A stretch of 64,000 bases of DNA from Streptomyces sp. NBC_01754 (GCF_035918015.1 NZ_CP109132.1:806001-870000), one strand, 5' to 3'; positions 1-7,955 are shown, numbered from the stretch's first letter. Notes: a model not told the origin generated them from the letters alone. Numbers and translations: made by a program.

Positions 1-850
1 CCCGCCGGGAACCCACACGCGCGGCGGTCTCCTGGAAGGGCCGGGGCCGTCCGTCCGCTCCGAGGGCGATCAGCTCGCCGTCGAGGACGAACCGCTCGCC
101 CGGGAACCGGGCCACGGCCACGGCCGGCTCCGGGAGCCGGTCGGTGATGTCGTCGAGCGTCCGGGTGTAGATCCGCACCTCGGGGCCCTCCCGGTGGACC
201 TGGACCCGGATGCCGTCGAGCTTCTCCTCCACGGCGCAGGGACCCAGTCTGTCGACGGCCTCGGTGACCGACCGGGCCGTGTGGGCCAGCATCGGCAGGA
301 CGGGCCGGCCGACGGTGAGCCGGAACGCCCCGAGCGCCTCGGGACCGTCGGCGAGCAGGGCCCGGGCGACGGACTGGAGTGATCCGGCGAGCATGACGGC
401 CCGGCGTACGTCTGCGGGCGGCGCCCCGGTGGCCGCGGCCAGGGCATCGGCGGCGACGGCCTCCAGGGCGCCCTGGCGCAGTTCTCCGGTGAGCAGTCCG
501 CGCAGGAAGTGCTGTTCGTCGGCGGTGGCCGCGGCGAACAGCCGCCGCAGCCGCTCCTTGCGCGCCGCCTGGGAGCCGGGACCGGTCAGCGCCCCGATCC
601 CGGTGAGCTCGGCGTCGGTCTCCGCCACCGTCAGTACGGGGGTGTCCGAGGGCTCCGGCGGACCGGACAGGGCGCTCCACCCGATGCCGAGCCGCCCCCG
701 TGGGAGGCGGCCGGCCAGATAGGGGATGACGGTGGGGACGTCGTCGGGTCCGGTCTCCCGGAAGAGACCGGCCAGCAGGGCGACCTTCCGGGTACGGGCC
801 GGGGCCGCGGCGACCTCCAGCGACACATGGGCGAGCCGGGCGAGCAGCAT
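1..850 (-). CDS. ATP-dependent DNA ligase, 3' end outside the window
   Basis: The reading frame is open from an ATG at 850 leftward through the window edge, giving about 283 residues of an N-terminal ligase region. The nucleotidyltransferase motif I (EEKLDG) is visible, with the AMP-accepting lysine at about residue 210, followed by strand-forming sequence and the DGELIAL motif expected downstream. The order of a helical N-terminal region followed by the adenylation domain fits the bacterial ATP-dependent LigB/LigC type rather than the NAD-dependent replicative ligase. It would seal nicks during repair. The catalytic and OB-fold C-terminus lies outside the window. An ATG at 858 is in another frame and was rejected. 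Confidence 0.85.
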   Translation of the reverse strand, partial: MLLARLAHVSLEVAAAPARTRKVALLAGLFRETGPDDVPTVIPYLAGRLPRGRLGIGWSALSGPPEPSDTPVLTVAETDAELTGIGALTGPGSQAARKERLRRLFAAATADEQHFLRGLLTGELRQGALEAVAADALAAATGAPPADVRRAVMLAGSLQSVARALLADGPEALGAFRLTVGRPVLPMLAHTARSVTEAVDRLGPCAVEEKLDGIRVQVHREGPEVRIYTRTLDDITDRLPEPAVAVARFPGERFVLDGELIALGADGRPRPFQETAARVGSRR

Positions 851-903
851 GCGGCCATGGTGCTACGGGCACGCGCGCGCCGCCCCTGGAACGGCTCCGG
901 GCG

Positions 904-1695
904 TCAGACGAGGTCGAGCGCCACGACGCCGCCCACTCCCCCGAGCAGCATGAAGACCGGCATCAGCACCTTGACCTCGACCCAGCTGCCGGCCCGGAAG
1001 CGCATCGCCTTGGGCGGCCCGAGGGGGTACCAGCGCCTGCGGCCTATCGGTATGGGCCACAGGATCGGGCAGCCGGAGACGGTGAGCGCGTCACCGATGT
1101 CATGGACGAGGGCGCCGAGCACGATCGGCAGGCCGAGCCACAGGTACTCCTGGCCGGACCCGGAGAACAGCCAGGTGGAGCCCTGGCCCGGCTGGTCCAG
1201 CACCCCGGCCAGGATCCACGCGCCGGTGGCGCCGAGCAGCCACACCAGGACGTCGCTGGAGACCCGGGCCGCCCGCCACAGCAGCCCTTCGACGGCGAGC
1301 ACCAGATGGACGAAGAGGATGGCCAGGACCGCCCACCGGCCGCCGGTGATCGCCGCGAGGGAGCAGCCGCCGCCTATCAGCACCGCCCACAGCCAGGTGT
1401 GGGTCAGGGTGCGGTGGCCGCCGGTCCTGCGCGGGTCACCAGGCCCCTTGGTGGCCTTGTATACGGCGTAGGAGAGTTTGTCGACGACTTCGCAGACGGT
1501 CTTGGACACGGGTCCGAAGGACCGCGAGATGGTGGCGGACTTGTGGTCCAGGTCCGGGGCGAGCGCGGCACCGGCGCAGATCAGCGCCCCGACGACCAGG
1601 ACGGGCCAGGGCATCGCGTGGCCCGCGGCCGCGGCCGCGGCCCCCACCCCCAGCCAGGCCGCCGCTCCTGACAGCGAGTGTGCCGGTCCCATCAT
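904..1695 (-). CDS. metal-dependent hydrolase, YdjM-like membrane protein
   Basis: This 263-residue protein begins with GPAHSLSG and has the DLDHKSATISRSFG and HRTLTH motifs of the YdjM/DUF457 family, whose conserved His and Asp residues are thought to bind metal. Several hydrophobic segments follow (around residues 10-50, 115-150 and 165-240), so it should sit in the cytoplasmic membrane. The substrate is unknown for the family. Two adjacent ATG codons (1695 and 1692) could both serve as start. It lies 53 bases upstream of the ligase gene in the same direction and is divergent from the helicase gene, with a 157-base intergenic region between them. Confidence 0.85.
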   Translation of the reverse strand: MMGPAHSLSGAAAWLGVGAAAAAAGHAMPWPVLVVGALICAGAALAPDLDHKSATISRSFGPVSKTVCEVVDKLSYAVYKATKGPGDPRRTGGHRTLTHTWLWAVLIGGGCSLAAITGGRWAVLAILFVHLVLAVEGLLWRAARVSSDVLVWLLGATGAWILAGVLDQPGQGSTWLFSGSGQEYLWLGLPIVLGALVHDIGDALTVSGCPILWPIPIGRRRWYPLGPPKAMRFRAGSWVEVKVLMPVFMLLGGVGGVVALDLV

Positions 1696-1852
1696 CGCTT
1701 CTGCCCGCCCCCATCGTGATCCGGCCGCGTCCGCGGCCGGGCCGCCATCGCCTGCACACGGCGGCCGAGTTGAAGGGGGAAGCGTATCGTCCGTGATCTT
1801 TCCCCGGTCCGCCGGTTCCCGGATCGGGACGTGCGGCAGGCAAGATGGGGAT

Positions 1853-4366
1853 GTGACCCTAATCGATCAGCTGCCCCCGACCGCAGACCCGGACGCCCTC
1901 TTCGATGCCTTCTCGTCATGGACCGAATCGCAGGGCATCACCCTCTATCCGGCTCAGGAGGAGGCGCTGATCGAGGTGGTCTCCGGAGCGAACGTGATCC
2001 TTTCCACCCCCACCGGCTCCGGAAAGAGCCTGGTGGCGGCGGGTGCGCACTTCACGGCGCTGGCCCAGGACAAGGTCACGTTCTACACCGCGCCGATCAA
2101 GGCTCTGGTGTCGGAGAAGTTCTTCGACCTGTGCAAGCTCTTCGGCACGGAGAACGTCGGGATGCTGACCGGCGACGCCTCGGTCAACGCCGACGCCCCC
2201 GTCATCTGCTGCACCGCCGAGGTGCTGGCGTCGATCGCGCTGCGTGACGGCAAGTACGCCGACATCGGCCAGGTCGTGATGGACGAGTTCCACTTCTACG
2301 CCGAGCCCGACCGCGGCTGGGCCTGGCAGATCCCGCTGCTGGAGCTGCCGCAGGCCCAGTTCGTACTGATGTCGGCGACGCTCGGCGACGTCTCGATGTT
2401 CGAGAAGGACCTGACCCGGCGCACCGGGCGCCCGACCTCCGTGGTGCGCTCCGCGACGCGACCGGTGCCGCTGAGCTACGAGTACCGGCTGACGCCGATC
2501 ACCGAGACGCTCACCGAGCTGCTGGACACGCGGCAGTCACCGGTCTACATCGTGCACTTCACGCAGGCCGCGGCCGTGGAGCGGGCGCAGTCGCTGATGA
2601 GCATCAACATGTGCACGAAGGAGGAGAAGGAGAAGATCGCCGATCTGATCGGCGGCTTCCGCTTCACCACCAAGTTCGGCCAGAACCTCTCGCGCTACGT
2701 GCGTCACGGCATCGGGGTGCACCACGCGGGCATGCTCCCCAAGTACCGCCGCCTCGTCGAGAAGCTGGCGCAGGCCGGTCTGCTGAAGGTGATCTGCGGG
2801 ACGGACACGCTGGGAGTGGGCGTCAACGTCCCCATCCGCACGGTGCTGTTCACCGCGCTCACCAAGTACGACGGCACCCGGGTGCGCACGCTGCGGGCCC
2901 GTGAGTTCCACCAGATCGCCGGGAGGGCCGGCCGGGCCGGGTTCGACACGGCGGGCTTCGTCGTCGCGCAGGCCCCCGAGCACGTCATCGAGAACGAGAA
3001 GGCCGTCAAGAAGGCGGGCGACGACCCGAAGAAGAAGCGGAAGGTGGTCCGCAAGAAGGCCCCCGAGGGCTTCGTCGCCTGGTCGGAGACCACCTTCGAC
3101 AAGCTGATCCAGTCCGAGCCGGAGCCGCTGACCTCGCGCTTCCGGGTCACCCACACGATGCTGCTCTCGGTGATCGCGCGTCCGGGCAACGCCTTCGAGG
3201 CGATGCGGCATCTGCTGGAGGACAACCACGAGCCGCGCAGGGCGCAGCTGCGGCACATCCGGCGGGCCATCGCCATCTACCGCTCGCTGCTCGACGGCGG
3301 CGTGGTGGAGCAGCTGGAGACGCCCGACGCGGAGGGCCGGATCGTGCGGCTCACCGTCGACCTCCAGCAGGACTTCGCGCTCAACCAGCCGCTGTCCACA
3401 TTCGCGCTGGCGGCCTTCGACCTGCTGGACGCCGAGTCCCCGTCGTACGCGCTGGACATGGTCTCCGTGGTGGAGTCGACGCTCGACGACCCCCGGCAGA
3501 TCCTGGCCGCCCAGCAGAACAAGGCGCGGGGCGAGGCCGTCGGGCAGATGAAGGCGGACGGCGTCGAGTACGAGGAGCGGATGGAGCGGCTCCAGGAGGT
3601 CACGTACCCCAAGCCGCTGAGCGAGCTGCTCTGGCACGCGTACGACGTCTACCGCACCAGCCACCCGTGGGTCGGCGACCACCCGGTGTCGCCCAAGTCG
3701 GTGGTCCGGGACATGTACGAACGGGCCATGACCTTCACGGAGTTCACCTCGAACTACGAGCTGGCCCGCACCGAGGGCATCGTGCTGCGCTATCTGGCGA
3801 GCGCGTACAAGGCGCTGGAGCACACCGTCCCGGACGACCTGAAGTCCGAGGACCTCCAGGACCTGATCGCCTGGCTGGGTGAGCTGGTGCGTCAGGTGGA
3901 CTCCAGTCTGCTGGACGAGTGGGAACAGCTGGCCAATCCGGAGGTGGAGACCGCCGAGCAGGCCCAGGAGCGGGCCGACGAGGTCAAGCCGGTCACGGCG
4001 AACCCCCGGGCGTTCCGGGTCCTGGTGCGCAACGCGATGTTCCGCCGGGTGGAGCTGGCCGCGCTGGACCGGGTGCGTGACCTCGGCGAGCTGGACGCGG
4101 ACGCGGGCTGGGACGAGGACGCCTGGGGCGAGGCGATGGACGCCTACTGGGACGCGCACGAGGACCTGGGTACGGGACCGGACGCGCGCGGCCCCAAGCT
4201 GCTGAAGATCGACGAGGACCCGGAGCACGGTCTGTGGCGGGTGTGGCAGGCGTTCGCCGACCCGGCCGGTGACCACGACTGGGGTATCCGTGCGGAGGTC
4301 GATCTGGCGGCCTCCGACGAGGAGGGCCGGGCGGTCGTCCGGGTCACGCACGTGGGGCAGCTGTGA
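1853..4366 (+). CDS. DEAD/DEAH-box RNA/DNA helicase (SKI2/Mtr4-like)
   Basis: The protein is 837 residues from the chosen GTG at 1853. Walker A is TPTGSGK (about residues 52-58) and motif II is DEFH (about 144-147). SAT, the helicase C motifs (GVGVN) and QIAGRAGRAG follow, then a long C-terminal domain rich in acidic and Leu residues. This arrangement matches the actinobacterial superfamily 2 helicases related to SKI2. The frame stays open upstream to 1478, but that part overlaps the divergent hydrolase gene and looks non-native, while the N-terminus after 1853 reads like family members. It probably unwinds structured RNA in the cytoplasm; the exact substrate is not known. Confidence 0.9.
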   Translation: MTLIDQLPPTADPDALFDAFSSWTESQGITLYPAQEEALIEVVSGANVILSTPTGSGKSLVAAGAHFTALAQDKVTFYTAPIKALVSEKFFDLCKLFGTENVGMLTGDASVNADAPVICCTAEVLASIALRDGKYADIGQVVMDEFHFYAEPDRGWAWQIPLLELPQAQFVLMSATLGDVSMFEKDLTRRTGRPTSVVRSATRPVPLSYEYRLTPITETLTELLDTRQSPVYIVHFTQAAAVERAQSLMSINMCTKEEKEKIADLIGGFRFTTKFGQNLSRYVRHGIGVHHAGMLPKYRRLVEKLAQAGLLKVICGTDTLGVGVNVPIRTVLFTALTKYDGTRVRTLRAREFHQIAGRAGRAGFDTAGFVVAQAPEHVIENEKAVKKAGDDPKKKRKVVRKKAPEGFVAWSETTFDKLIQSEPEPLTSRFRVTHTMLLSVIARPGNAFEAMRHLLEDNHEPRRAQLRHIRRAIAIYRSLLDGGVVEQLETPDAEGRIVRLTVDLQQDFALNQPLSTFALAAFDLLDAESPSYALDMVSVVESTLDDPRQILAAQQNKARGEAVGQMKADGVEYEERMERLQEVTYPKPLSELLWHAYDVYRTSHPWVGDHPVSPKSVVRDMYERAMTFTEFTSNYELARTEGIVLRYLASAYKALEHTVPDDLKSEDLQDLIAWLGELVRQVDSSLLDEWEQLANPEVETAEQAQERADEVKPVTANPRAFRVLVRNAMFRRVELAALDRVRDLGELDADAGWDEDAWGEAMDAYWDAHEDLGTGPDARGPKLLKIDEDPEHGLWRVWQAFADPAGDHDWGIRAEVDLAASDEEGRAVVRVTHVGQL

Positions 4367-4397
4367 CGGCGCGTCCCGGAGAGTGGGGCGAAGCGGC

Positions 4398-5100
4398 ATG
4401 ACGAACCCCGCCGAGAGCCTGGTCGGCCTGCTCGACCTGGAGCGGATCGAGGTCGACATCTTCCGTGGCCGCAGCCCCGAGGAGTCCCTGCAACGGGTCT
4501 TCGGCGGCCAGGTGGCGGGCCAGGCCCTGGTCGCGGCCGGCCGCACGACCGACGGAGAGCGCCCGGTCCACTCGCTGCACGCCTACTTCCTGCGGCCCGG
4601 CCGGCCGGGCGTGCCGATCGTGTACGAGGTGGAGCGGGTGCGCGACGGCCGGTCCTTCACGACGCGCCGGGTCACGGCGGTGCAGCAGGGCCGGACGATC
4701 TTCGATCTGACGGCGTCCTTCCACCGCCCGGAGGAGGCGGGCTTCGAGCACCAGCTGCCGCCGGCCCGGGAGGTGCCGGGGCCGGAGGAACTGCCGACGG
4801 TGGCGGACGAGGTGCGTGAGCATCTGGGCGGCCTGCCGGAGGCGCTGGAGCGGATGGCCCGGCGCCAGCCCTTCGACATCCGTTACGTCGACCGGCTGCG
4901 CTGGACACCGGAGGAGGCCGAGGGGGCCGAACCCCGCAGCACGGTGTGGATGCGGGCGGTGGGCCCGCTGGGCGACGACCCGCTGGTGCACACGTGCGCG
5001 CTGACGTACGCGAGCGACATGACGCTGCTGGACGCGGTCCGCGTCCCGGTGGAGCCGCTGTGGGGGCCGCGCGGTTTCGACATGGCCTCGCTGGATCACG
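4398..5100 (+). pseudogene. tesB: acyl-CoA thioesterase II, 5' fragment (split by integrated element)
   Basis: From ATG 4398 the frame encodes a standard TesB N-terminal hotdog domain (FGGQVAGQAL; HSLHAYFLRPG; YEVERVRDGRSF) and continues to FDMASLDH at 5100. There the homology stops abruptly. The missing part, beginning [13 protein letters not shown], is found at 10038 and beyond, so about 4.94 kb has been inserted. The frame stays open into the element as far as a stop at 5654, which would give a 418-residue chimera lacking the second hotdog domain. As I recall for E. coli TesB, the Asp of this DH motif is catalytic. The helicase gene ends 31 bases upstream, so the two were probably cotranscribed. 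Confidence 0.9.
5094..5100. repeat. attL core (GATCACG)
   Basis: This seven-base direct repeat is shared with 10031-10037. It encodes the Asp-His codons at the point where thioesterase homology stops. The flanking bases differ between the two copies, as expected for hybrid att sites made by a serine integrase. Confidence 0.78.
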
Positions 5101-5142
5101 ACCTCACCGGGGGTACCGAATCGGACCGGCTCCTGACACCCT

Positions 5143-5177
5143 CCGTGTGCCGCCGTCCGACGACTGACGGCACACGG
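5143..5177 (-). terminator. hairpin ending the leftward element operon
   Basis: CCGTGTGCCG (5143-5152) and its perfect complement CGGCACACGG (5168-5177) flank a 15-base loop. It lies just past the stop codon of the last leftward gene (5181) and about 43 bases inside attL, where it would stop element transcription before it enters the antisense strand of tesB. There is no U-tract, which is usual for Streptomyces. Confidence 0.55.
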
Positions 5178-5180
5178 GGT

Positions 5181-5429
5181 CTAAGGTGCGGGAGGCTTCT
5201 CGTCCTCCCCTTCTCGCACGACGAAGGCCAGCCCCGTTACGGTCCGCTTGAACTGTCGGTGACCGCTCCTACCGGCGTGCTTCATGCACAGGACGTCGAC
5301 CGCTTCCCCACTCGTCGACGGAGCAGGGTTCCACCCGCACGAGGTGCACCGCGCGGTGAACGTCGGCAGGATCTCCGGGTGACTGATGATCTTGTGGACG
5401 AGGCTGCGGAGAACGATGCGAGTGCTCAT
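5181..5429 (-). CDS. small DUF7848-like protein
   Basis: This 82-residue protein starts with MSTRIVLRSLVHKI and contains a CTSCGW pair and a later Cys/His (VLCMKHAG), suggesting a small zinc-binding fold. The pattern resembles the short DUF7848 proteins common in Streptomyces, often found near XRE regulators and in mobile elements. The start is set at ATG 5429, where it forms an ATGA overlap with the likely original stop of the preceding gene. The longer frame upstream (to 5516) reads through that gene in the wrong frame. Function unknown. It is the last gene before attL. Confidence 0.65.
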   Translation of the reverse strand: MSTRIVLRSLVHKIISHPEILPTFTARCTSCGWNPAPSTSGEAVDVLCMKHAGRSGHRQFKRTVTGLAFVVREGEDEKPPAP

Positions 5430-5628
5430 CGGCGGGCCGCCTTCTTGCCGTGCGGGTGCTGCCGGTCTCCACGTTGCAGTCGGACACCGCGGAGAGGTCC
5501 CCCCGGACCCGCGCATCCTCGCGCTGCCGGCTCAGCGTCACGCAGATGTCGCACGAGGAGTTCGGGACCGGCTCCAAGGCCGACAGGGGGGCACTCAGCT
5601 GGACAGCTTGCTGAAGCTGACGGGACAT
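5426..5628 (-). pseudogene. small CxxC protein with an apparent one-base frameshift
   Basis: ATG 5628 has a strong ribosome site (GGAGG, 7 bases upstream). The product begins MSRQLQQAVQLSAPLSALEP, then SSCDICVTLSRQREDARVRG and a CNVE motif, as in small actinobacterial proteins I recognise but cannot name. After CNVE the open frame becomes TGSTRTARRRPADE, which looks wrong. One base added near 5462-5465 would instead give a basic tail HPHGKKAARR and a TGA at 5426-5428 overlapping the next ATG, the usual coupled arrangement. It may be an error in a G/C run or genuine damage. The open frame as read continues to 5269. Confidence 0.55.
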
Positions 5629-5692
5629 CGAAGTACCTCCACCGGGGGACGTAAGACCACGGTAGGCGGACAGCCGGCGGGGGTCCTGCGAA

Positions 5693-5709
5693 GTTCTACA
5701 CAGTTCTAC
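5693..5709 (-). promoter_or_regulatory. tandem GTAGAAC motif upstream of the CxxC/DUF7848 genes
   Basis: On the minus strand GTAGAAC occurs twice, with starts 10 bases apart (one helical turn), in the short gap between the XRE gene stop and the ATG at 5628. The same heptamer occurs in the promoter region of the upstream cassette (7333-7339). TAGAAC also resembles a -10 box, so the site could be a promoter, an operator of the XRE protein, or both. Confidence 0.4.
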
Positions 5710-5715
5710 GCGACA

Positions 5716-6561
5716 TCAGCTCAGGGCGGAGACACACGACGCAATCAGCCGGTACGCCTCATGGCCGAACACCGCCGCCTCCTCCATTTCCCCGTGAGCG
5801 GCGGCGTACTGGGCAATCTCGGACGGGGCCGTAATCGTCATTGCAGCTGTCAACAGCTCGACGTACACCGACTCCCGGTCGTACAGCGTGAACGTCTCCA
5901 GAGGCCACATGGCGGAGGCGGAGACGGGGATGATGCCCAGGCGCACGGAAGGCACAGCCGACGTCGTGAGCAGGCTGCCCAGCTGTGCCGTCATGATCTC
6001 GCCGGATCCCACCCGCCGGCGGAGGGCGGCCTCCTCAAGCACGAAGAGAAAGGTCCTGCCCGTACGGTTCAGGATGCGGGACCGTGCGACCCGAGCGTCG
6101 GCTGCCGCATGGGAGTCGTCGGGCGTTCCGTGGAAGCGCGAGATGTCGTGTAGTAGCGCCTGTGCGTAGGCGTGCGTCTGGAGCATCCCCGGAATGACGC
6201 TGGAGGAGTAGACGCGCATGTCGGTGGTGCGCTCGTGAACAGGGATGCGCGACTCCTGGACGCGCTTCAGCCCCGTGCGCTGAATGCGCCGCCACTCGGT
6301 GTACATGGTGGCGGCGTCTCGGGATGCTGCAATGATGTCGTCAGCCTGGTCATCGGCTTCGCAAGCCCGGCACCACGCACGGATGTCGTCGTCCGACGGG
6401 GCACTTACGCCGCTCTGAACCCTGCTGACCTTCGACTTCTGCCACCCTGTCCGGGCAGCGATGTCCCGCCCCGTCAGCCCCGCATCGAGGCGCATCTCCC
6501 GCAATCGCGCGGCGACACGGTCGCGGGCCTCCTGGATGCGTGCTGACGGGGATGGAGGCAC
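5716..6561 (-). CDS. XRE-family helix-turn-helix regulator with DUF5753
   Basis: The 281-residue protein has an N-terminal XRE helix-turn-helix (about residues 12-65: RLREMRLDAGLTGRDIAART, then KSKVSRVQSG). A linker and a C-terminal DUF5753 region follow, containing YSSSVIPGMLQTHAYA, a pattern typical of Streptomyces proteins of the WhiJ/DUF397-linked group. It starts at GTG 6561, two bases after the stop of the DUF6879 gene, so translation is probably coupled. It should bind DNA and control its own cassette; the GTAGAAC repeats are candidate sites. No DUF397 partner is present in the element. Confidence 0.85.
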   Translation of the reverse strand: MPPSPSARIQEARDRVAARLREMRLDAGLTGRDIAARTGWQKSKVSRVQSGVSAPSDDDIRAWCRACEADDQADDIIAASRDAATMYTEWRRIQRTGLKRVQESRIPVHERTTDMRVYSSSVIPGMLQTHAYAQALLHDISRFHGTPDDSHAAADARVARSRILNRTGRTFLFVLEEAALRRRVGSGEIMTAQLGSLLTTSAVPSVRLGIIPVSASAMWPLETFTLYDRESVYVELLTAAMTITAPSEIAQYAAAHGEMEEAAVFGHEAYRLIASCVSALS

Positions 6562-6563
6562 CG

Positions 6564-7085
6564 CTAGACCTTGAACTCCTGGTGCGGGATGCCGCGCTCC
6601 CAGATGCCCTCTACAGAGGCCCGGATGCTTCGGATGACGTCAGGGTCGTAGGTCATCTCGTGCCCCACGAGGCCGCCGTCTCCGGTGAACAGACCGAACT
6701 TCACCGCGCGGTCGTCGAATAGCCAGAGGTCGTTGCCGGGAATCAAGAGGTCGGATGCCTGGCTGCGGGGAAGCCAGCGGACGTCTTCGCCCGCCGTCAG
6801 GTTCTGTGGCGTGATGGAGTGCTCGTAACGGATGTACTCGGTCACGGGCTCCGACACCACTCGTACCCTTCGCACAGAGATCCCACGGTCGACGCCCGTC
6901 CGTACGAGCTGATGGAATGGCGTCCACCACGACGACTTATCGGCCAGGTCGTAGCCCTTGCCGGCGCGGAAGGCGGCAAAGTCCTCGTCCTCTTCTGCCA
7001 CGGCGTAGACGTCGCGCGTCTCCAGGTGAACGGCGGAGCAGCGGGTTTCAGCCAGCAGCTCCGCGAAGGTGGGCACGTTCGGCAA
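6564..7085 (-). CDS. DUF6879 family protein
   Basis: This 173-residue protein carries the usual DUF6879 features: FAELLAETRCSAVHLETRD near the N-terminus, a WW/FH segment, RRVRVVSEPVTEYIRYEH in the middle, and DLWLFDD with FGLFTGDG near the C-terminus. The family is found beside XRE/DUF5753 regulators in actinobacteria; its biochemical role is not known to me. The TTG at 7085 is chosen because GGGAGG lies 9 bases upstream; GTG 7076 is an alternative. The gene overlaps the preceding one by 38 bases and is followed after 2 bases by the regulator, so the three form a tight operon. Confidence 0.8.
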   Translation of the reverse strand: MPNVPTFAELLAETRCSAVHLETRDVYAVAEEDEDFAAFRAGKGYDLADKSSWWTPFHQLVRTGVDRGISVRRVRVVSEPVTEYIRYEHSITPQNLTAGEDVRWLPRSQASDLLIPGNDLWLFDDRAVKFGLFTGDGGLVGHEMTYDPDVIRSIRASVEGIWERGIPHQEFKV

Positions 7086-7302
7086 CGTCGCACGCCTCCC
7101 TCAGGATCTCGATCATGCGGAACGGCAGTTCTACCACGCTCTCGGTGTCGGGCATGTGCCCCGTATTCAGGCACTCCGCCAGCGTCTCGACGCTGGCGTT
7201 CCACCCCTGGACCACCACGCGTTCGCGGTCACTGTCCACCCACACCGTGGGGCAGTTCTCGCCCCCGGTGTTGGGGTCCTTCGCGATGAAATGTAATGCC
7301 AT
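7048..7302 (-). CDS. small conserved hypothetical protein, first gene of the XRE/DUF6879 cassette
   Basis: The 84-residue product begins MALHFIAKDPNTGGENCPTV and continues WVDSDRERVVVQGW, then a PDTESVVELPFRMIEILREA segment, a pattern I associate with short actinobacterial proteins encoded just ahead of DUF6879/XRE genes. ATG 7302 follows GGAGG by 4-5 bases. It has no signal peptide, membrane segment or obvious catalytic motif. Because it is cotranscribed and overlaps DUF6879, a physical or regulatory partnership is likely but not shown. Confidence 0.7.
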   Translation of the reverse strand: MALHFIAKDPNTGGENCPTVWVDSDRERVVVQGWNASVETLAECLNTGHMPDTESVVELPFRMIEILREACDVAERAHLRGAAG

Positions 7303-7345
7303 GACGCCTCCGGATGGCTCACGTTGCAGAATGTTCTACGAGAGT
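7303..7345 (-). promoter_or_regulatory. promoter region of the XRE/DUF6879 cassette with GTAGAAC
   Basis: Upstream of ATG 7302 the minus strand reads GTAGAAC then ATTCTGCAACG (heptamer at 7333-7339). TAGAAC is a plausible -10 element, and the heptamer is the one repeated at 5693-5709. A further copy lies inside the first gene at 7128-7134. This supports one regulator acting on both promoters. Confidence 0.4.
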
Positions 7346-7388
7346 CGCCCTCAGCGCCGTGAACCGTCAAGGGCGGCCGACAATGCGA

Positions 7389-7419
7389 AGAGCCCCCGCC
7401 GGCGTACGACGAGGGCTCT
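7389..7419 (-). terminator. hairpin after the small gene ending at 7431
   Basis: AGAGCCC (7389-7395) and GGGCTCT (7413-7419) form a perfect 7-bp stem that can extend into the G/C-rich loop. It sits 12 bases beyond the TAG at 7431 on the minus strand, the position expected for a terminator separating that gene from the XRE cassette. Confidence 0.5.
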
Positions 7420-7430
7420 CGGGTGGTGCG

Positions 7431-7666
7431 CTACTTCTTCCGCTCCGCTTCCACAATCTCCTGGCAGCACCCCGCACCTCCAGCCGGCTCGGAACCAGGG
7501 TGAGGGTGACCGTAGTCAGGTCACCCTTCCCTCGCGTCCCAACGTGGATCTTGGGAGCTCGCGCAAGCTGGCCGACGTCGACACCGTTGACGATCACTCG
7601 CGTCACCTGGACGCTGTCAGCGCCCGTGTCGTCGACCTCCTCCAGGACCACATGGGAGCCAGTCAC
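7431..7666 (-). pseudogene. small phage-like protein with an apparent one-base frameshift
   Basis: From GTG 7666 the frame encodes MTGSHVVLEEVDDTGADSVQ, then VTRVIVNGVDVGQL and VTLTLVPSRLEVRGAA, resembling short beta-rich proteins of Streptomyces phages and islands. After GAA the frame becomes Arg/Pro-rich noise to 7367. One extra base near 7463 would give QEIVEAERKK and a TAG at 7431, directly ahead of the hairpin at 7389-7419. That coincidence makes a lost base (mutation or sequencing error) likely. Function unknown; a recombination directionality factor is one possibility that cannot be tested here. Confidence 0.45.
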
Positions 7667-7721
7667 GGGCGGTCCTGGCCGGGCCTCCGCGGCCCCGTCT
7701 CCGGGCCGTGCTCGGAGATCA

Positions 7722-7854
7722 TCACAGGGACATGCTCTGAGTCAGCGTCACGCGCGTGCGAGGGGAGCGTTCCACCACGGCTCCGTCCGCGTCCCACTCC
7801 CAGCGTGGCCGCGACATTGCGTCGCGCGTACGAGCGCCGTGGCGCGGCTCTCAT
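7722..7854 (-). pseudogene. possible small element protein, frame uncertain
   Basis: ATG 7854 is preceded by GGAGG at 4 bases and starts MRAAPRRSYARRN. A second frame in the same stretch encodes MSRPRWEWDADGAVVERSPR and ends VTLTQSMSL with TGA at 7722, which looks more protein-like. The two could be one gene of about 43 residues broken by a one-base shift near 7815. This is a weak call based on composition and the ribosome site only. Confidence 0.25.
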
Positions 7855-7930
7855 CAATCCTCCAGGGCGGGGTGTACCAAGGGCGGGCAGTGAACGGAAA
7901 CGCGGGTGAGGGCTGAAGCTCCCCCTTTGA

Positions 7931-7948
7931 CCTGGACAGCCTGGACAG
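7931..7948. repeat. tandem repeat of CCTGGACAG
   Basis: Two exact head-to-tail copies of CCTGGACAG lie 8 bases before the palindrome at 7956. Short iterated sites beside an AT-rich palindrome are reminiscent of replication iterons or paired regulator sites. No replication protein gene is present to support the first reading. Confidence 0.5.
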
Positions 7949-7955
7949 AAAGGCA

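Noticed and set aside
2537..4546. Long minus-strand frame of 669 codons opposite the helicase
   Set aside because: It is rich in Leu, Gly, Arg and His with no domain, and the opposite frame is an intact helicase. Such antisense frames are expected at this GC content.
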